64,000 nt of DNA. It comes from Oscillospiraceae bacterium. Its GTDB lineage: Bacteria > Bacillota > Clostridia > Oscillospirales > Ruminococcaceae. Location of the stretch: NCBI GenBank assembly GCA_020024215.1, contig JAHHUC010000001.1, positions 1 to 64,000 on the forward strand. The letters are read 5' to 3'. A program made the position numbers and the translations under genes. Of the stretch, positions 51,303-60,020 are shown piece after piece; within the stretch, counting starts at the first letter, position 1, and every line of letters starts with the position of its first letter. Under the pieces are notes generated by a model. The model was not told the DNA's origin. It saw nothing but the letters and a program-made list of their open reading frames with translations, and made no database searches.

Positions 51303-54092
51303 ATGTCAAACGAAGTGAACAACACCATGAATCTTCCTAAGACGGACTTTCCCATGCGGGCCTCTCTTCCCCAGAGAGAGCCGGGCATGGTTAAAGACTG
51401 GCAGGAAAAGGAAGTTTATCAGAGAATGATAAAGAGAAACGAGGGAAAGGAGCCCTTCATACTTCATGACGGCCCTCCTTATGCCAACGCCTCCATACAC
51501 CTTGGAACAGCCTTGAACAAGGTGCTCAAGGATATGATAATCCGCTCTAAGAATATGTGCGGATATTATGCCCCCTATATCCCAGGCTGGGATACACACG
51601 GACTTCCCATCGAGCTTAAAGCGCTGGGAAAATTAGGCCCGGACAAAAAGGTGACGCCTGTTGAATTGAGGCGCCATTGCAGAGACTTTGCACTTCAGCA
51701 TGTAAATTTGCAGATGGAGCAGTTTAAAAGGCTGGGCGCTCTGGCAGATTATGACCACCCTTACATCACATTGAAAAATGAATTTGAAGCAAAGCAGATA
51801 GAGCTTTTCGGCGCAATGGCAAAGAAGGACTTCATCTATAAGGGCTTAAAGCCGGTCTATTGGTGTCCTGACTGTCAGACAGCTCTGGCAGAGGCTGAAA
51901 TTGAATACTTTGATGACCCCAACACATCCATATATGTAAAATTCAAGGTAAAAAATGACAACGGAGTTTTGACAAATTTAGGCGCAGATCTTTCCAAAAC
52001 CTATGTCATCATATGGACAACAACAACCTGGACACTGCCCGGAAATGTGGCAAACTGTCTGGGACCTAAGTATGATTACAACTTGGTGAAATCATCTGAC
52101 GGCAATTTCTATGTTGTTGCCGACCAATTGAGAGATTCCACAATGAAGGCAGGAAATATTGAGGAATATGAGGTTTTAGGCTCCTTTAAGGGAATAGCTT
52201 TGGACAACGGCAGCTGCCTGCACCCCTTCCTTGACAGAGAATCCCGCCTTATTGTAGGAGATCATGTCACCTTGGACAGCGGCACAGGAATTGTTCACAC
52301 AGCTCCCGGACACGGTCAGGAGGACTATGAGGTGTGTGTAAACCACTACCCCGATCTTCCAATAATTGTGCCTGTTGACAACAAGGGCTGCTTGAATGAG
52401 CTTGCCGGCCAGTTTGCAGGTCTTTCCACAGAGAAGGCCTCAAAGGTTATTTTACAGCACCTAAAGGACATAGGCGCCCTCTTTGCAAGTCAGGAGATAA
52501 GCCATCAGTACCCCCACTGCTGGAGATGCAAAAAGCCCATCATATTCAGGGCGACAGAACAGTGGTTCTGCTCTGTTGACGCCATAAAGGATGAGGCCAT
52601 ACGCGCCATCGAGGGGGTTCACTGGATACCCGAATGGGGCGAGGGCAGAATGGTCAACATGGTCAGGGATCGCTCCGACTGGTGCATCTCCCGACAGAGG
52701 ACATGGGGTGTTCCCATTCCCATGTTCAAGTGTGAGGACTGCGGAAAATATGTTGTAAATGACGAAACATTAAATGCGGTTTCTTCATTATTCAGAGAAA
52801 AAGGCTCTGATGAATGGTTTATAAGAGAAGCAAAGGACATTCTCCCAAAAGACTTTAAGTGTCCCCACTGCAACGGCAGCAGCTTTACTAAGGAAAAGGA
52901 CATCATGGATGTCTGGTTCGATTCGGGCGTTACACACGCTGCTGTATTGGATACCGACGAATTTGGCCACAGATGGCCTGCCGACCTTTATATTGAAGGC
53001 GCCGATCAGTACAGAGGATGGTTCCAGTCCTCACTGCTCACATCCGTTGCATGGCGCGGCAAGGCTCCCTACAAGGAGGTGTGCACACACGGCTGGGTAG
53101 TTGACGGCGAGGGAAAGAAGATGAGCAAATCCTTAGGAAACGGTATGCTCCCCTCTGAAATAACCGACAATTACGGCGCTGATATTTTAAGGCTTTGGGT
53201 TGCATCCTCCGACTATCACTCGGATATAAGGGTTTCCAAGGAGATTTTGAAGCAGCTCTCCGAGGTTTACAGAAAAATAAGAAATACAGCCAGATTCATA
53301 CTCTCCAATCTCTATGACTTCAACCCGGATACCGATTGTGTAAAGGATGAGGAGTTCTTTGAAATTGACCGCTGGGCAATCGAAAAATCCGAGCAGCTTT
53401 CAATAAAGGCGAGAGAAAGCTACAAAAAGTATGAATTCTTCACGCTCTATCATGCAATACACAACTTCTGCACCATTGATATGAGCAACTTCTATCTGGA
53501 CATCTTAAAGGACAGGCTTTACTGCGAAAAGGCCGATTCTGTTGAAAGAAGAGCTGCCCAGACAGCTATTTACAGAATTTTAAGAGATTTGATGCTCATA
53601 TGTGCCCCCATGATCCCCTTTACAGCTGAGGAGGTTTGGTCATATATGCCAAAGAGCAGTCAGCTTGACATGGAATCCATCATGTTCAACGATATGCCCA
53701 ACCCATCAGAGGAGGATATTGAAAGACCTCTCTTAGAAAAGTGGGAGGAGATCTACAACCTCAGATATGCTGTAAACAAGTGCTTGGAGACAGCCAGAGC
53801 CTCAAAGCTTATCGGAAAATCTCTGGAGGCAAAGGTTGTTCTTCATGCCGACGGAAAGCTTCTGGAATTTTTAGATGCCAACAAGGAGGAGTTAAAATCC
53901 GCTTTCATAGTTTCTCAAATTGAAACAACCAATGAAAAGGGCGGAGAAAGCACCGACTTTGAGGGTCTTTCTGTTGAGATTTTAAAGGCAGAGGGAGAAA
54001 AGTGCGAAAGGTGCTGGTCCTATTCCCACTCTGTCGGACAGGATAAGGAATACCCCACTCTTTGCAGCCGCTGCGCTCATGTTATCAAGTAA
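51303..54092 (+). CDS. ileS: Isoleucyl-tRNA synthetase
   Basis: This 929-residue class I synthetase charges tRNA-Ile. The HIGH-type motif reads HLGT in PYANASIHLGTALNKVLKD, and KMSKS is intact in EGKKMSKSLGN. The CP1 editing domain contains the TTWTLPGN and DSGTGIVHTAPGHGQEDYEV motifs. The C-terminal zinc finger (CERCW...CSRCAHVI) marks the bacterial mupirocin-sensitive type. Only 44 bp separate it from divIVA, so there is no room for a T-box leader. AAAAGGAG precedes the start. Confidence 0.97.
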   Translation: MSNEVNNTMNLPKTDFPMRASLPQREPGMVKDWQEKEVYQRMIKRNEGKEPFILHDGPPYANASIHLGTALNKVLKDMIIRSKNMCGYYAPYIPGWDTHGLPIELKALGKLGPDKKVTPVELRRHCRDFALQHVNLQMEQFKRLGALADYDHPYITLKNEFEAKQIELFGAMAKKDFIYKGLKPVYWCPDCQTALAEAEIEYFDDPNTSIYVKFKVKNDNGVLTNLGADLSKTYVIIWTTTTWTLPGNVANCLGPKYDYNLVKSSDGNFYVVADQLRDSTMKAGNIEEYEVLGSFKGIALDNGSCLHPFLDRESRLIVGDHVTLDSGTGIVHTAPGHGQEDYEVCVNHYPDLPIIVPVDNKGCLNELAGQFAGLSTEKASKVILQHLKDIGALFASQEISHQYPHCWRCKKPIIFRATEQWFCSVDAIKDEAIRAIEGVHWIPEWGEGRMVNMVRDRSDWCISRQRTWGVPIPMFKCEDCGKYVVNDETLNAVSSLFREKGSDEWFIREAKDILPKDFKCPHCNGSSFTKEKDIMDVWFDSGVTHAAVLDTDEFGHRWPADLYIEGADQYRGWFQSSLLTSVAWRGKAPYKEVCTHGWVVDGEGKKMSKSLGNGMLPSEITDNYGADILRLWVASSDYHSDIRVSKEILKQLSEVYRKIRNTARFILSNLYDFNPDTDCVKDEEFFEIDRWAIEKSEQLSIKARESYKKYEFFTLYHAIHNFCTIDMSNFYLDILKDRLYCEKADSVERRAAQTAIYRILRDLMLICAPMIPFTAEEVWSYMPKSSQLDMESIMFNDMPNPSEEDIERPLLEKWEEIYNLRYAVNKCLETARASKLIGKSLEAKVVLHADGKLLEFLDANKEELKSAFIVSQIETTNEKGGESTDFEGLSVEILKAEGEKCERCWSYSHSVGQDKEYPTLCSRCAHVIK

Positions 54093-54112
54093 TTTAATTT
54101 TAAACTGATTTG

Positions 54113-54146
54113 GATAAGCGGCGTGTCTTTTGATGCGCCGCTTATC
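54113..54146. other. Hairpin in the ileS-lspA gap
   Basis: A perfect 11 bp stem (GATAAGCGGCG at 54113-54123 with CGCCGCTTATC at 54136-54146) ends just before the lspA ribosome site. With no T run it may reduce readthrough or affect lspA translation. Confidence 0.5.
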
Positions 54147-54164
54147 TAAAGGAAAGGTTTTTAT

Positions 54165-54683
54165 ATGCTCTTAAAAATCCACGGACTTATGGCAATTCTT
54201 GTCGCCATAGACTTTGCACTTAAAAAATGGGCAGCAGCCTATTTATACGGAAATGGCACAATCACACTTATAGATGGACTTTTGGCTCTCACATATGTGG
54301 AAAACAGAGGCGCTGCCTTTGGAATGTTATCCGGCAGGCAGAACCTGCTGATTTTGCTTTCGGTTGCAATAATCATACTTTTGGAATACTATCTTATCAA
54401 GGAAAAGCCAAAGAACAAGCTAACTCAGCTGACAATAGCCCTTGTTGTGGCAGGCGGTGTGGGAAATCTTATAGACAGGGCGCTTCAGGGCTTTGTGATT
54501 GATTATATTGATATAAACCAGCTTTTCACCTTCCCCATGTTCAACTTTGCAGATATATGCGTAACTGTGGGTGAGGCTTTGCTTATATTCCTCATTTTCT
54601 ACGGCGAATATAAGGAGAAGAAGGCAAAAAGCCTTTCAAAAGCCCCGGATGAAAATGATGTGACAGATGAGAAAGATGAGTAA
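54165..54683 (+). CDS. lspA: Lipoprotein signal peptidase II
   Basis: This 172-residue membrane aspartyl protease removes signal peptides from prolipoproteins after lipidation. Four membrane helices are visible. Conserved motifs are VENRGAAFGML, GGVGNLIDR and GFVIDYID...FPMFNFADICVTVG, with catalytic aspartates D113 and D130. A charged C-terminal tail is a little longer than usual. It overlaps the next gene by one base (TAATG). Confidence 0.96.
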   Translation: MLLKIHGLMAILVAIDFALKKWAAAYLYGNGTITLIDGLLALTYVENRGAAFGMLSGRQNLLILLSVAIIILLEYYLIKEKPKNKLTQLTIALVVAGGVGNLIDRALQGFVIDYIDINQLFTFPMFNFADICVTVGEALLIFLIFYGEYKEKKAKSLSKAPDENDVTDEKDE

Positions 54684-55603
54684 TGTCTGAAAAAATAGAA
54701 ATTGTTTGCAGGGACAATGAGAAAAAGAGGCTGGATCTTTTTATATCGGAAAACTATCCTGTGTCAAGAAATGCCGCCGCAAATCTTATCAAAGACGGAA
54801 AAGTTATTTTAAACGGCATTTTGCCCTCTAAAAAAGACAGCGTGAAATCAGGCGATGTAATAGTTCTTACCATAGAAGAGGAAAAGCCGTTCTCACCCGT
54901 TCCCAAAAATATTCCCCTTGATATAATCTACCAAAATGATGAGCTTTTAGTAGTAAATAAGCCCAAAGGAATGGTGGTTCACCCGGGTGCCGGAAAAGAG
55001 GAGGATACGCTTGTTTCCGCCCTTTTATATATCTGCGGAAAGGACGGATTATCAAGCTTAGGCGGCGCTGACAGACCGGGAATAGTCCACAGAATAGATA
55101 AGGACACCAGCGGACTTTTGGTCTGTGCCAAAAACAACGCCGCACATGAATTTTTATCAGAACAATTCAAGGTCCACAGCATTGAAAGAACCTATTATGC
55201 TGTGTGCCACGGGCATTTTAAAAACGCTTCGGGAACTGTAAATGCCCCCTTGGGCAGACATCCGGCAGACAGGAAAAAAATCTGCATCACAGACAGAAAT
55301 TCCAAGGAGGCCATAACCCATTATGAGGTTTTGGAGCAATTTAGGGGCTTTTCTTTGGTCAAATGCAATTTGGAAACAGGCAGGACACATCAGATAAGGG
55401 TACACATGGCATATTTGAATCACCCTGTTGCAGGGGACGAAATTTACGGTCCCAAAAAAGGGGTAAGCTTAAACGGACAATGTCTGCACGCTAAAAGCCT
55501 CGGCTTTATAAATCCGTCTGACAGAGAATTTTTGCAGTTTGACTCCCCCCTTCCAAAATATTTTGAAGATTTTCTCCAAAAGCTAAGAAGCCAGAGCCTT
55601 TGA
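54683..55603 (+). CDS. RluA/RluD-type pseudouridine synthase
   Basis: This 306-residue enzyme has an N-terminal S4 domain (KRLDLFISENYPVSRNAAANLIKDGKVILNG) and the RluA-class catalytic domain, with active-site aspartate in HRIDKDTSGLLVCAKN and the GRTHQIRVHMAYLNHPVAGDEIYG segment. It isomerises specific uridines in rRNA; by position next to lspA it corresponds to Bacillus YlyB. The precise target uridines cannot be told from sequence. Confidence 0.93.
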   Translation: MSEKIEIVCRDNEKKRLDLFISENYPVSRNAAANLIKDGKVILNGILPSKKDSVKSGDVIVLTIEEEKPFSPVPKNIPLDIIYQNDELLVVNKPKGMVVHPGAGKEEDTLVSALLYICGKDGLSSLGGADRPGIVHRIDKDTSGLLVCAKNNAAHEFLSEQFKVHSIERTYYAVCHGHFKNASGTVNAPLGRHPADRKKICITDRNSKEAITHYEVLEQFRGFSLVKCNLETGRTHQIRVHMAYLNHPVAGDEIYGPKKGVSLNGQCLHAKSLGFINPSDREFLQFDSPLPKYFEDFLQKLRSQSL

Positions 55604-55634
55604 GCATACCAAAGCTGATATCCCTTTGTAATTT

Positions 55635-55654
55635 AAACAGCTGCGCTGTTTTTT
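55635..55654 (+). terminator. Short terminator after the pseudouridine synthase gene
   Basis: AACAGC and GCTGTT flank a TGC loop and are followed by T4. The stem is small, so the strength is uncertain. Confidence 0.6.
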
Positions 55655-55715
55655 GCAAAAAAGCAAGCCTTGATTTTTAACATCACAGACGATTTTTTGT
55701 AAAGGAGCTTTTTTT

Positions 55716-56519
55716 ATGAAAAAATATGAAGATATCTATATTTATACTGATATTGACGGAACCATATCCTATCGTTACAATATCCCTGATGTGAATATTG
55801 AAGGCATAAAATATTTTAGTGAAAACGGCGGGCATTTTGGCGTGGCAACAGGAAGAGGAAAGGACGGAGTTGCCAATCTGCCCATTGCCCCTTACATAAA
55901 TCTTCCCTGCATACTCTCAAACGGCGCTGTGATAGCAAGGCTTCAGGAGGACTGCCCCATATACGCCAGATTCATGCCCAAAAGGGCACGGGAGGTAGCA
56001 TTTGAAATGCGCGACAAATTTCCCGGCATCGCCATATACTGCTGGGGGCTTTCCAAAAGATATGATATGAGCGACAGGGAATTCTGCAAAAGAGAGGACA
56101 CATTCAAAACCACCGTTGTCCGCCCCATTGAAGAGGTCACAGAGCCTTGGACAAGGCTCACCTTTTACACAGAGGCCCAGAAAAAGGATCAGGTGGCAAA
56201 ATATTTAGAAAAGCTTTCAAAAAATGAGCTGGAGATAAGCCCCTCGGGAGAGGACTGCATAGGGCTTATGGCAAAGGGTGTAAGCAAGGGCACCGCAGTT
56301 ATGGAAATGATGGATACATTAGCCATAAAAAGGTCAAGGCTTTACGTTTTGGGAGATTTTGACAACGATATGACCATGCTCTCCATAGATGGCGTGAACA
56401 GCCTATGCCCGTCCTCTGCAAAGGAAATTGTAAAAAATACAGCAGGGCATATCCTTTGCTCTGCAAAAGAGGGCATAATCCCCCGGCTTCTTGAAAGGAT
56501 TGACAAAGATTTAAAATAG
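55716..56519 (+). CDS. HAD superfamily Cof-type phosphatase
   Basis: This 267-residue haloacid-dehalogenase-fold hydrolase has motif I in IYTDIDGTISY (nucleophile and acid/base aspartates), motif III/IV in VLGDFDNDMTMLSIDG, and a Cof-type C2 cap between. Such proteins dephosphorylate sugar phosphates or cofactors; the substrate is not predictable. AAAGGAGC precedes ATG 55716. It is a single gene between terminators. Confidence 0.87.
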   Translation: MKKYEDIYIYTDIDGTISYRYNIPDVNIEGIKYFSENGGHFGVATGRGKDGVANLPIAPYINLPCILSNGAVIARLQEDCPIYARFMPKRAREVAFEMRDKFPGIAIYCWGLSKRYDMSDREFCKREDTFKTTVVRPIEEVTEPWTRLTFYTEAQKKDQVAKYLEKLSKNELEISPSGEDCIGLMAKGVSKGTAVMEMMDTLAIKRSRLYVLGDFDNDMTMLSIDGVNSLCPSSAKEIVKNTAGHILCSAKEGIIPRLLERIDKDLK

Positions 56520-56525
56520 ACTGTA

Positions 56526-56561
56526 AAAATGCTTTGGCTTACAAGATGCCAAAGCATTTTT
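56526..56561 (+). terminator. Rho-independent terminator after the HAD gene
   Basis: A 13 bp stem (AAAATGCTTTGGC at 56526-56538 with GCCAAAGCATTTT at 56548-56560) is followed by T. It lies seven bases past the stop. Confidence 0.9.
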
Positions 56562-56568
56562 GCCGTCA

Positions 56569-56601
56569 AAAAAGGAGGACAGAAGCTCTGTCCTCCTTTT
56601 T
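56569..56601. terminator. Bidirectional terminator between the HAD gene and ald
   Basis: A perfect 15 bp stem (56569-56583 with 56587-56601) is flanked by A and T runs on both strands, so it can end the - strand ald transcript and also back up the HAD terminator. Confidence 0.9.
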
Positions 56602-56612
56602 CAAGCTCAAAT

Positions 56613-57728
56613 CTAGCTTATAAGTGACTTTAAATCTGTATATTCCATGCTGAAGCTGAGTGCAACATTTTTGCAGGTGATTTTGCCATCATAGGTATTT
56701 ACGCCGGAAATGTAAACCTCATCTCTGTGACAAGCCTCCTCAACGCCCAATTCTGCCAGCTTCAGACCATATCTCAAGGTCGCATTTGTAAGTGCAATGG
56801 TGGAGGTTCTGGGAACTGCACCGGGCATATTTCCCACACAGTAGTGAACAATTCCGTCAACCTCAAAAACAGGATCATCATGATATGTCACCCTTGTTGT
56901 TTCACAGCAGCCGCCCTGATCCACAGCCACATCCACAATTACGCTGCCCGGGCGCATCTTTTTAAGATATTCCCTCTTCATAAGCTTGGGGGCTTTCTTT
57001 CCGGGAATAAGCACCGAGCCTATTACCAAATCCGCATCTGCCACTGCCTTTTCAATGGCTGCGTCGGTTGAATAAATAGTCTGTATCCTTGCGCCAAAAA
57101 TGTCATCAAGATAGGCAAGGCGCTCTAAATTTACATCTGTGACAGTGACATTTGCACCCATTCCCACCGCAATTTTGCAGGCATTTGTGCCGACATTTCC
57201 GCCGCCTAAAATAACCACATTTGCCTTGGGCGTTCCCGGAACTCCTGAAAGCAGCACACCTGAACCGCCGAAGGGCTTTTCAAGATATTTGGCACCCTCC
57301 TGAACGCTGAGCCTTCCGGCTATCTGGCTCATGGGGGCAAGCATGGGGATGGTGTTATTCCTCTCTATAAGTGTCTCATATGCAAAGCCTGTGACACCGG
57401 ATTTGAGCATGGCGTCGGTAAGCGCTCTGTCTGCTGCCAGATGCAGATAGGTAAAAAGTATAAGTCCCTTTTTAAAATATTTATACTCAGGCTCCAATGG
57501 CTCCTTTACCTTAACCATCATATCGCAGGACTTCCATACTTCCTCTGCACTTTCTATTATCTGAGCACCGGCAGCTTCATATTCCTCGTCAAAGAAACCG
57601 CTTCCTCTTCCGGCACCCTTCTCAATAAGTACACGATGACCATTGGAAACATAGGTTTTCGCGTTATCGGGGGTCATTCCCACTCTGAACTCATTGTTTT
57701 TAATTTCCTTTACGCATCCGACTACCAT
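56613..57728 (-). CDS. ald: Alanine dehydrogenase
   Basis: This 371-residue enzyme interconverts L-alanine and pyruvate plus ammonia with NAD. Substrate residues match the family: K75 in MVKVKEPL and H96 in TYLHLA. The NAD-binding Rossmann loop is VILGGGNVGTNACKIA, and the C-terminal signature GVEEACHRDEVY...GVNTYDGKITC is typical. ATG 57728 is chosen because GAGGCAGG precedes it and homology begins at MVVGCVKEIK. It lies next to the lysR/glsA/symporter group and has its own promoter. Confidence 0.96.
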   Translation of the reverse strand: MVVGCVKEIKNNEFRVGMTPDNAKTYVSNGHRVLIEKGAGRGSGFFDEEYEAAGAQIIESAEEVWKSCDMMVKVKEPLEPEYKYFKKGLILFTYLHLAADRALTDAMLKSGVTGFAYETLIERNNTIPMLAPMSQIAGRLSVQEGAKYLEKPFGGSGVLLSGVPGTPKANVVILGGGNVGTNACKIAVGMGANVTVTDVNLERLAYLDDIFGARIQTIYSTDAAIEKAVADADLVIGSVLIPGKKAPKLMKREYLKKMRPGSVIVDVAVDQGGCCETTRVTYHDDPVFEVDGIVHYCVGNMPGAVPRTSTIALTNATLRYGLKLAELGVEEACHRDEVYISGVNTYDGKITCKNVALSFSMEYTDLKSLIS

Positions 57729-57792
57729 TTTCCTGCCTCTTTTCTCAAATTTTTGAATATATTCAATTATTGAAAGCCAATAATTTTTTACA

Positions 57793-57821
57793 ATATTATC
57801 ACTTCTGCCAAGTTTAGTCAA
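57793..57821 (-). promoter_or_regulatory. ald promoter
   Basis: On the - strand TTGACT (57816-57821) and TAATAT (57793-57798) are spaced 17 bp, 64 bp before the ald start. Confidence 0.7.
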
Positions 57822-57927
57822 TAGAACTTTAATACTTTTATACTAAACAGTTTAAAAATTCAGATTTTTTTTATATGTATTGCACAGCAAAATGGAGGGC
57901 ATATATCTGAAACAGCAAAGCCTTTGG

Positions 57928-58845
57928 CTATGCAAGCTCCTTTGTCAAAAGCCTGATAAAATTTTCTGTTGCAGGAGAAATTTCCTCCTCATTTTTAAGT
58001 ATATACCCCAAGGTCAGAGAATTGTTGCAGTCCTTGACCGTCAGCCTTGCCAAATTCAAATTTTCATAAGATTTTTCAACATCAAGGCCTATGGAAAAGA
58101 AATCCGTTTTTTCCAGCATACGCAGCGCATCATCCCTCTTGCACATATGCACCTGCTTGCTCCATTTTTCCAAAAGCACTGCCTCCTTGTTGACAATGAG
58201 GCTTCCTGGGAATTTTTTGTCATTCCAATCACAGCTTATAAACCCAAAGCCCCTCAGCTGCTCAATGTCAATTTCCCTTCTGCCCTCAAAATAAAGTGGA
58301 TGTCTTTTATTTAAAATTACGCAGGGACAACAGTCTGTCAAGGGGTAGAATTTTAAATTTTTGCCCTCAAGATAGGCTGAAAAGCCCTCTGCCAGATATA
58401 TATCCTTATATATGATGCCTATCTGGGATGTATTATTTCTCACATCCTCAATTACCTCGCCTATTTTTCCCTCTCTCAAGGAAAATGTGAAGTTTTCATG
58501 TGCCAGATTATCTTTGCATATGCTTATGAAGCTCTCCAGAGCAGAGCAAAAGCCTGTGACCGAAACGGATATCTCTATTTTATCATTATCCAATGACGAA
58601 AAGCTGCTTTTTAGCTGCTCGATATTGTTCAAAATTTTATTTGCGTGGCAAAGCAGCTTTTCCCCGTCACTTGTAAGGCTTATCCCCTTCCGGCTTCTTT
58701 CAACCAGCCTGACATCAAGCTCTGCCTCCAAATCCTTGACCACATTTGTAAGATAGGGCTGAGATACAAAAATGGCCTGCGACGCCTTGTTGAAGGAGCC
58801 GTATTTTACTATCTCGCTGAAATATTTAAGCTGCTTTATCTCCAT
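57928..58845 (-). CDS. LysR-type transcriptional regulator
   Basis: This 305-residue regulator has the LysR winged helix-turn-helix at the N-terminus (LKYFSEIVKYGSFNKASQAIFVSQPYLTNVVKDLEAELDVRLVERSRKGISLT) and a two-lobed substrate-binding domain (about 90-295). It is divergent from glsA and lies just upstream of ald, the usual arrangement for a LysR regulator of the divergent genes. The ligand is unknown; glutamine, alanine or a related signal is a reasonable guess from context. Confidence 0.9.
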   Translation of the reverse strand: MEIKQLKYFSEIVKYGSFNKASQAIFVSQPYLTNVVKDLEAELDVRLVERSRKGISLTSDGEKLLCHANKILNNIEQLKSSFSSLDNDKIEISVSVTGFCSALESFISICKDNLAHENFTFSLREGKIGEVIEDVRNNTSQIGIIYKDIYLAEGFSAYLEGKNLKFYPLTDCCPCVILNKRHPLYFEGRREIDIEQLRGFGFISCDWNDKKFPGSLIVNKEAVLLEKWSKQVHMCKRDDALRMLEKTDFFSIGLDVEKSYENLNLARLTVKDCNNSLTLGYILKNEEEISPATENFIRLLTKELA

Positions 58846-58912
58846 CCGGCTTTTCCCCCTTATGCAAATGATTATCAGATTTTATTATAACTATATAATC
58901 ATAAACTATTAC

Positions 58913-58940
58913 CAATAATGACTATAATATGTTATCATTG
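58913..58940. promoter_or_regulatory. Imperfect dyad in the lysR-glsA gap, possible LysR site
   Basis: CAATAATGAC and GTTATCATTG flank an AT-rich centre holding TATAAT at 58923-58928. The two arms differ at two positions. It lies midway in the divergent gap, where LysR proteins bind. The site is a candidate only. Confidence 0.4.
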
Positions 58941-59003
58941 TAATAAGATTTTATAGCTATTTCATTAACATCTCAGCATAATTTGTCCAAAGGAGGAAAA
59001 AGA

Positions 59004-59921
59004 TTGTATCAACAAGAATTAAATGCAGCCTGTGACTATGCTCACAGCTTTCTCTATCAAGGAGCAGTCGCCACATACATACCCCAGCTTTCTCTGGCAG
59101 ATCCCGGCGCATTGGGAGCCTGCATCGCCCTTCCCACAGGGGAGCACTTCTGCTGCGGAGACTGTGAGACGAGATTTACCATGCAGAGCATCTCCAAGCT
59201 TGTATCACTTATACTTGCCCTGCAAACATCAGGATATTCAAAGGTGTTTTCAAAGGTGGGGATGGAGCCCACAGGAGATCCCTTCAATTCCATAATCAAG
59301 CTGGAAACCATGTCTGCAAAGCCCTCCAACCCCATGATAAATGCCGGTGCAATTGTTATTTCAAGCCTTATCGACAGCCCCACGCCGTTTGAGGATATGC
59401 TGGAATTTACCAAAAAGCTGACAATGGATGAGGGTGTAGCTTTGGATGAAAAGGTTTATCTCTCAGAAAAAAATGCCGGCATGAGAAACCGTGCCATGGC
59501 ATATTTTATGATGAGCGAGGGGATAATCGAGGGGGATGCGGAGAGCTATCTGGACACATACTTCAAGATGTGCTCAGTGGGTGTTACCGCAAGAGGCCTT
59601 GCAAACCTGGGGCTTGTTTTAGCCAATGACGGAGTTGATCCTCACACCGGGGAAAGACTTGCAGAGGACTGGATGGTAAGGATTGTCAAAACCTTTATGG
59701 TCACCTGCGGACTTTACGATTCCAGCGGCGAGTTTGCCGTAAAGGTGGGCATACCCTCCAAAAGCGGTGTTGGCGGCGGAATAGTCTCATCGGTCAGCGA
59801 TCTTATGGGCATAGGAACATATGCGCCCGCTCTTGATAAAAAGGGCAACAGCGTAGGCGGAGTGAGAGTTTTGGAATATCTCTCCCAGAACCTCAACCTG
59901 CATATGTTTGCAAAACGCTGA
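59004..59921 (+). CDS. glsA: Glutaminase (serine-dependent beta-lactamase fold)
   Basis: This 305-residue bacterial glutaminase hydrolyses glutamine to glutamate and ammonia. The catalytic S62-x-x-K65 lies in MQSISKLVSLIL. NPMINAGAIV, the GMRNRAMAYFM region and KSGVGGGI near the end are family signatures. The start is TTG 59004, with AAAGGAGG seven bases upstream; the frame could extend to 58983 with no ribosome site. It is followed by a sodium/amino-acid symporter, as in Bacillus glsA-glnT pairs. Confidence 0.95.
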   Translation: MYQQELNAACDYAHSFLYQGAVATYIPQLSLADPGALGACIALPTGEHFCCGDCETRFTMQSISKLVSLILALQTSGYSKVFSKVGMEPTGDPFNSIIKLETMSAKPSNPMINAGAIVISSLIDSPTPFEDMLEFTKKLTMDEGVALDEKVYLSEKNAGMRNRAMAYFMMSEGIIEGDAESYLDTYFKMCSVGVTARGLANLGLVLANDGVDPHTGERLAEDWMVRIVKTFMVTCGLYDSSGEFAVKVGIPSKSGVGGGIVSSVSDLMGIGTYAPALDKKGNSVGGVRVLEYLSQNLNLHMFAKR

Positions 59922-60020
59922 TTTTAAGGCTCTGTTTATTTATCAGCATTATTTTCGGGCAAATTTTATAGGATGTAAATGGATGCAAAGCTTCAATTTT
60001 TTTAAGAAAGGAAGGTCATC

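Noticed and set aside
51462..51530. HLGT in place of HIGH in IleRS as a defective active site
   Set aside because: Clostridial IleRS proteins often have H-I/L-G-T here, and the key histidine and glycine are kept.
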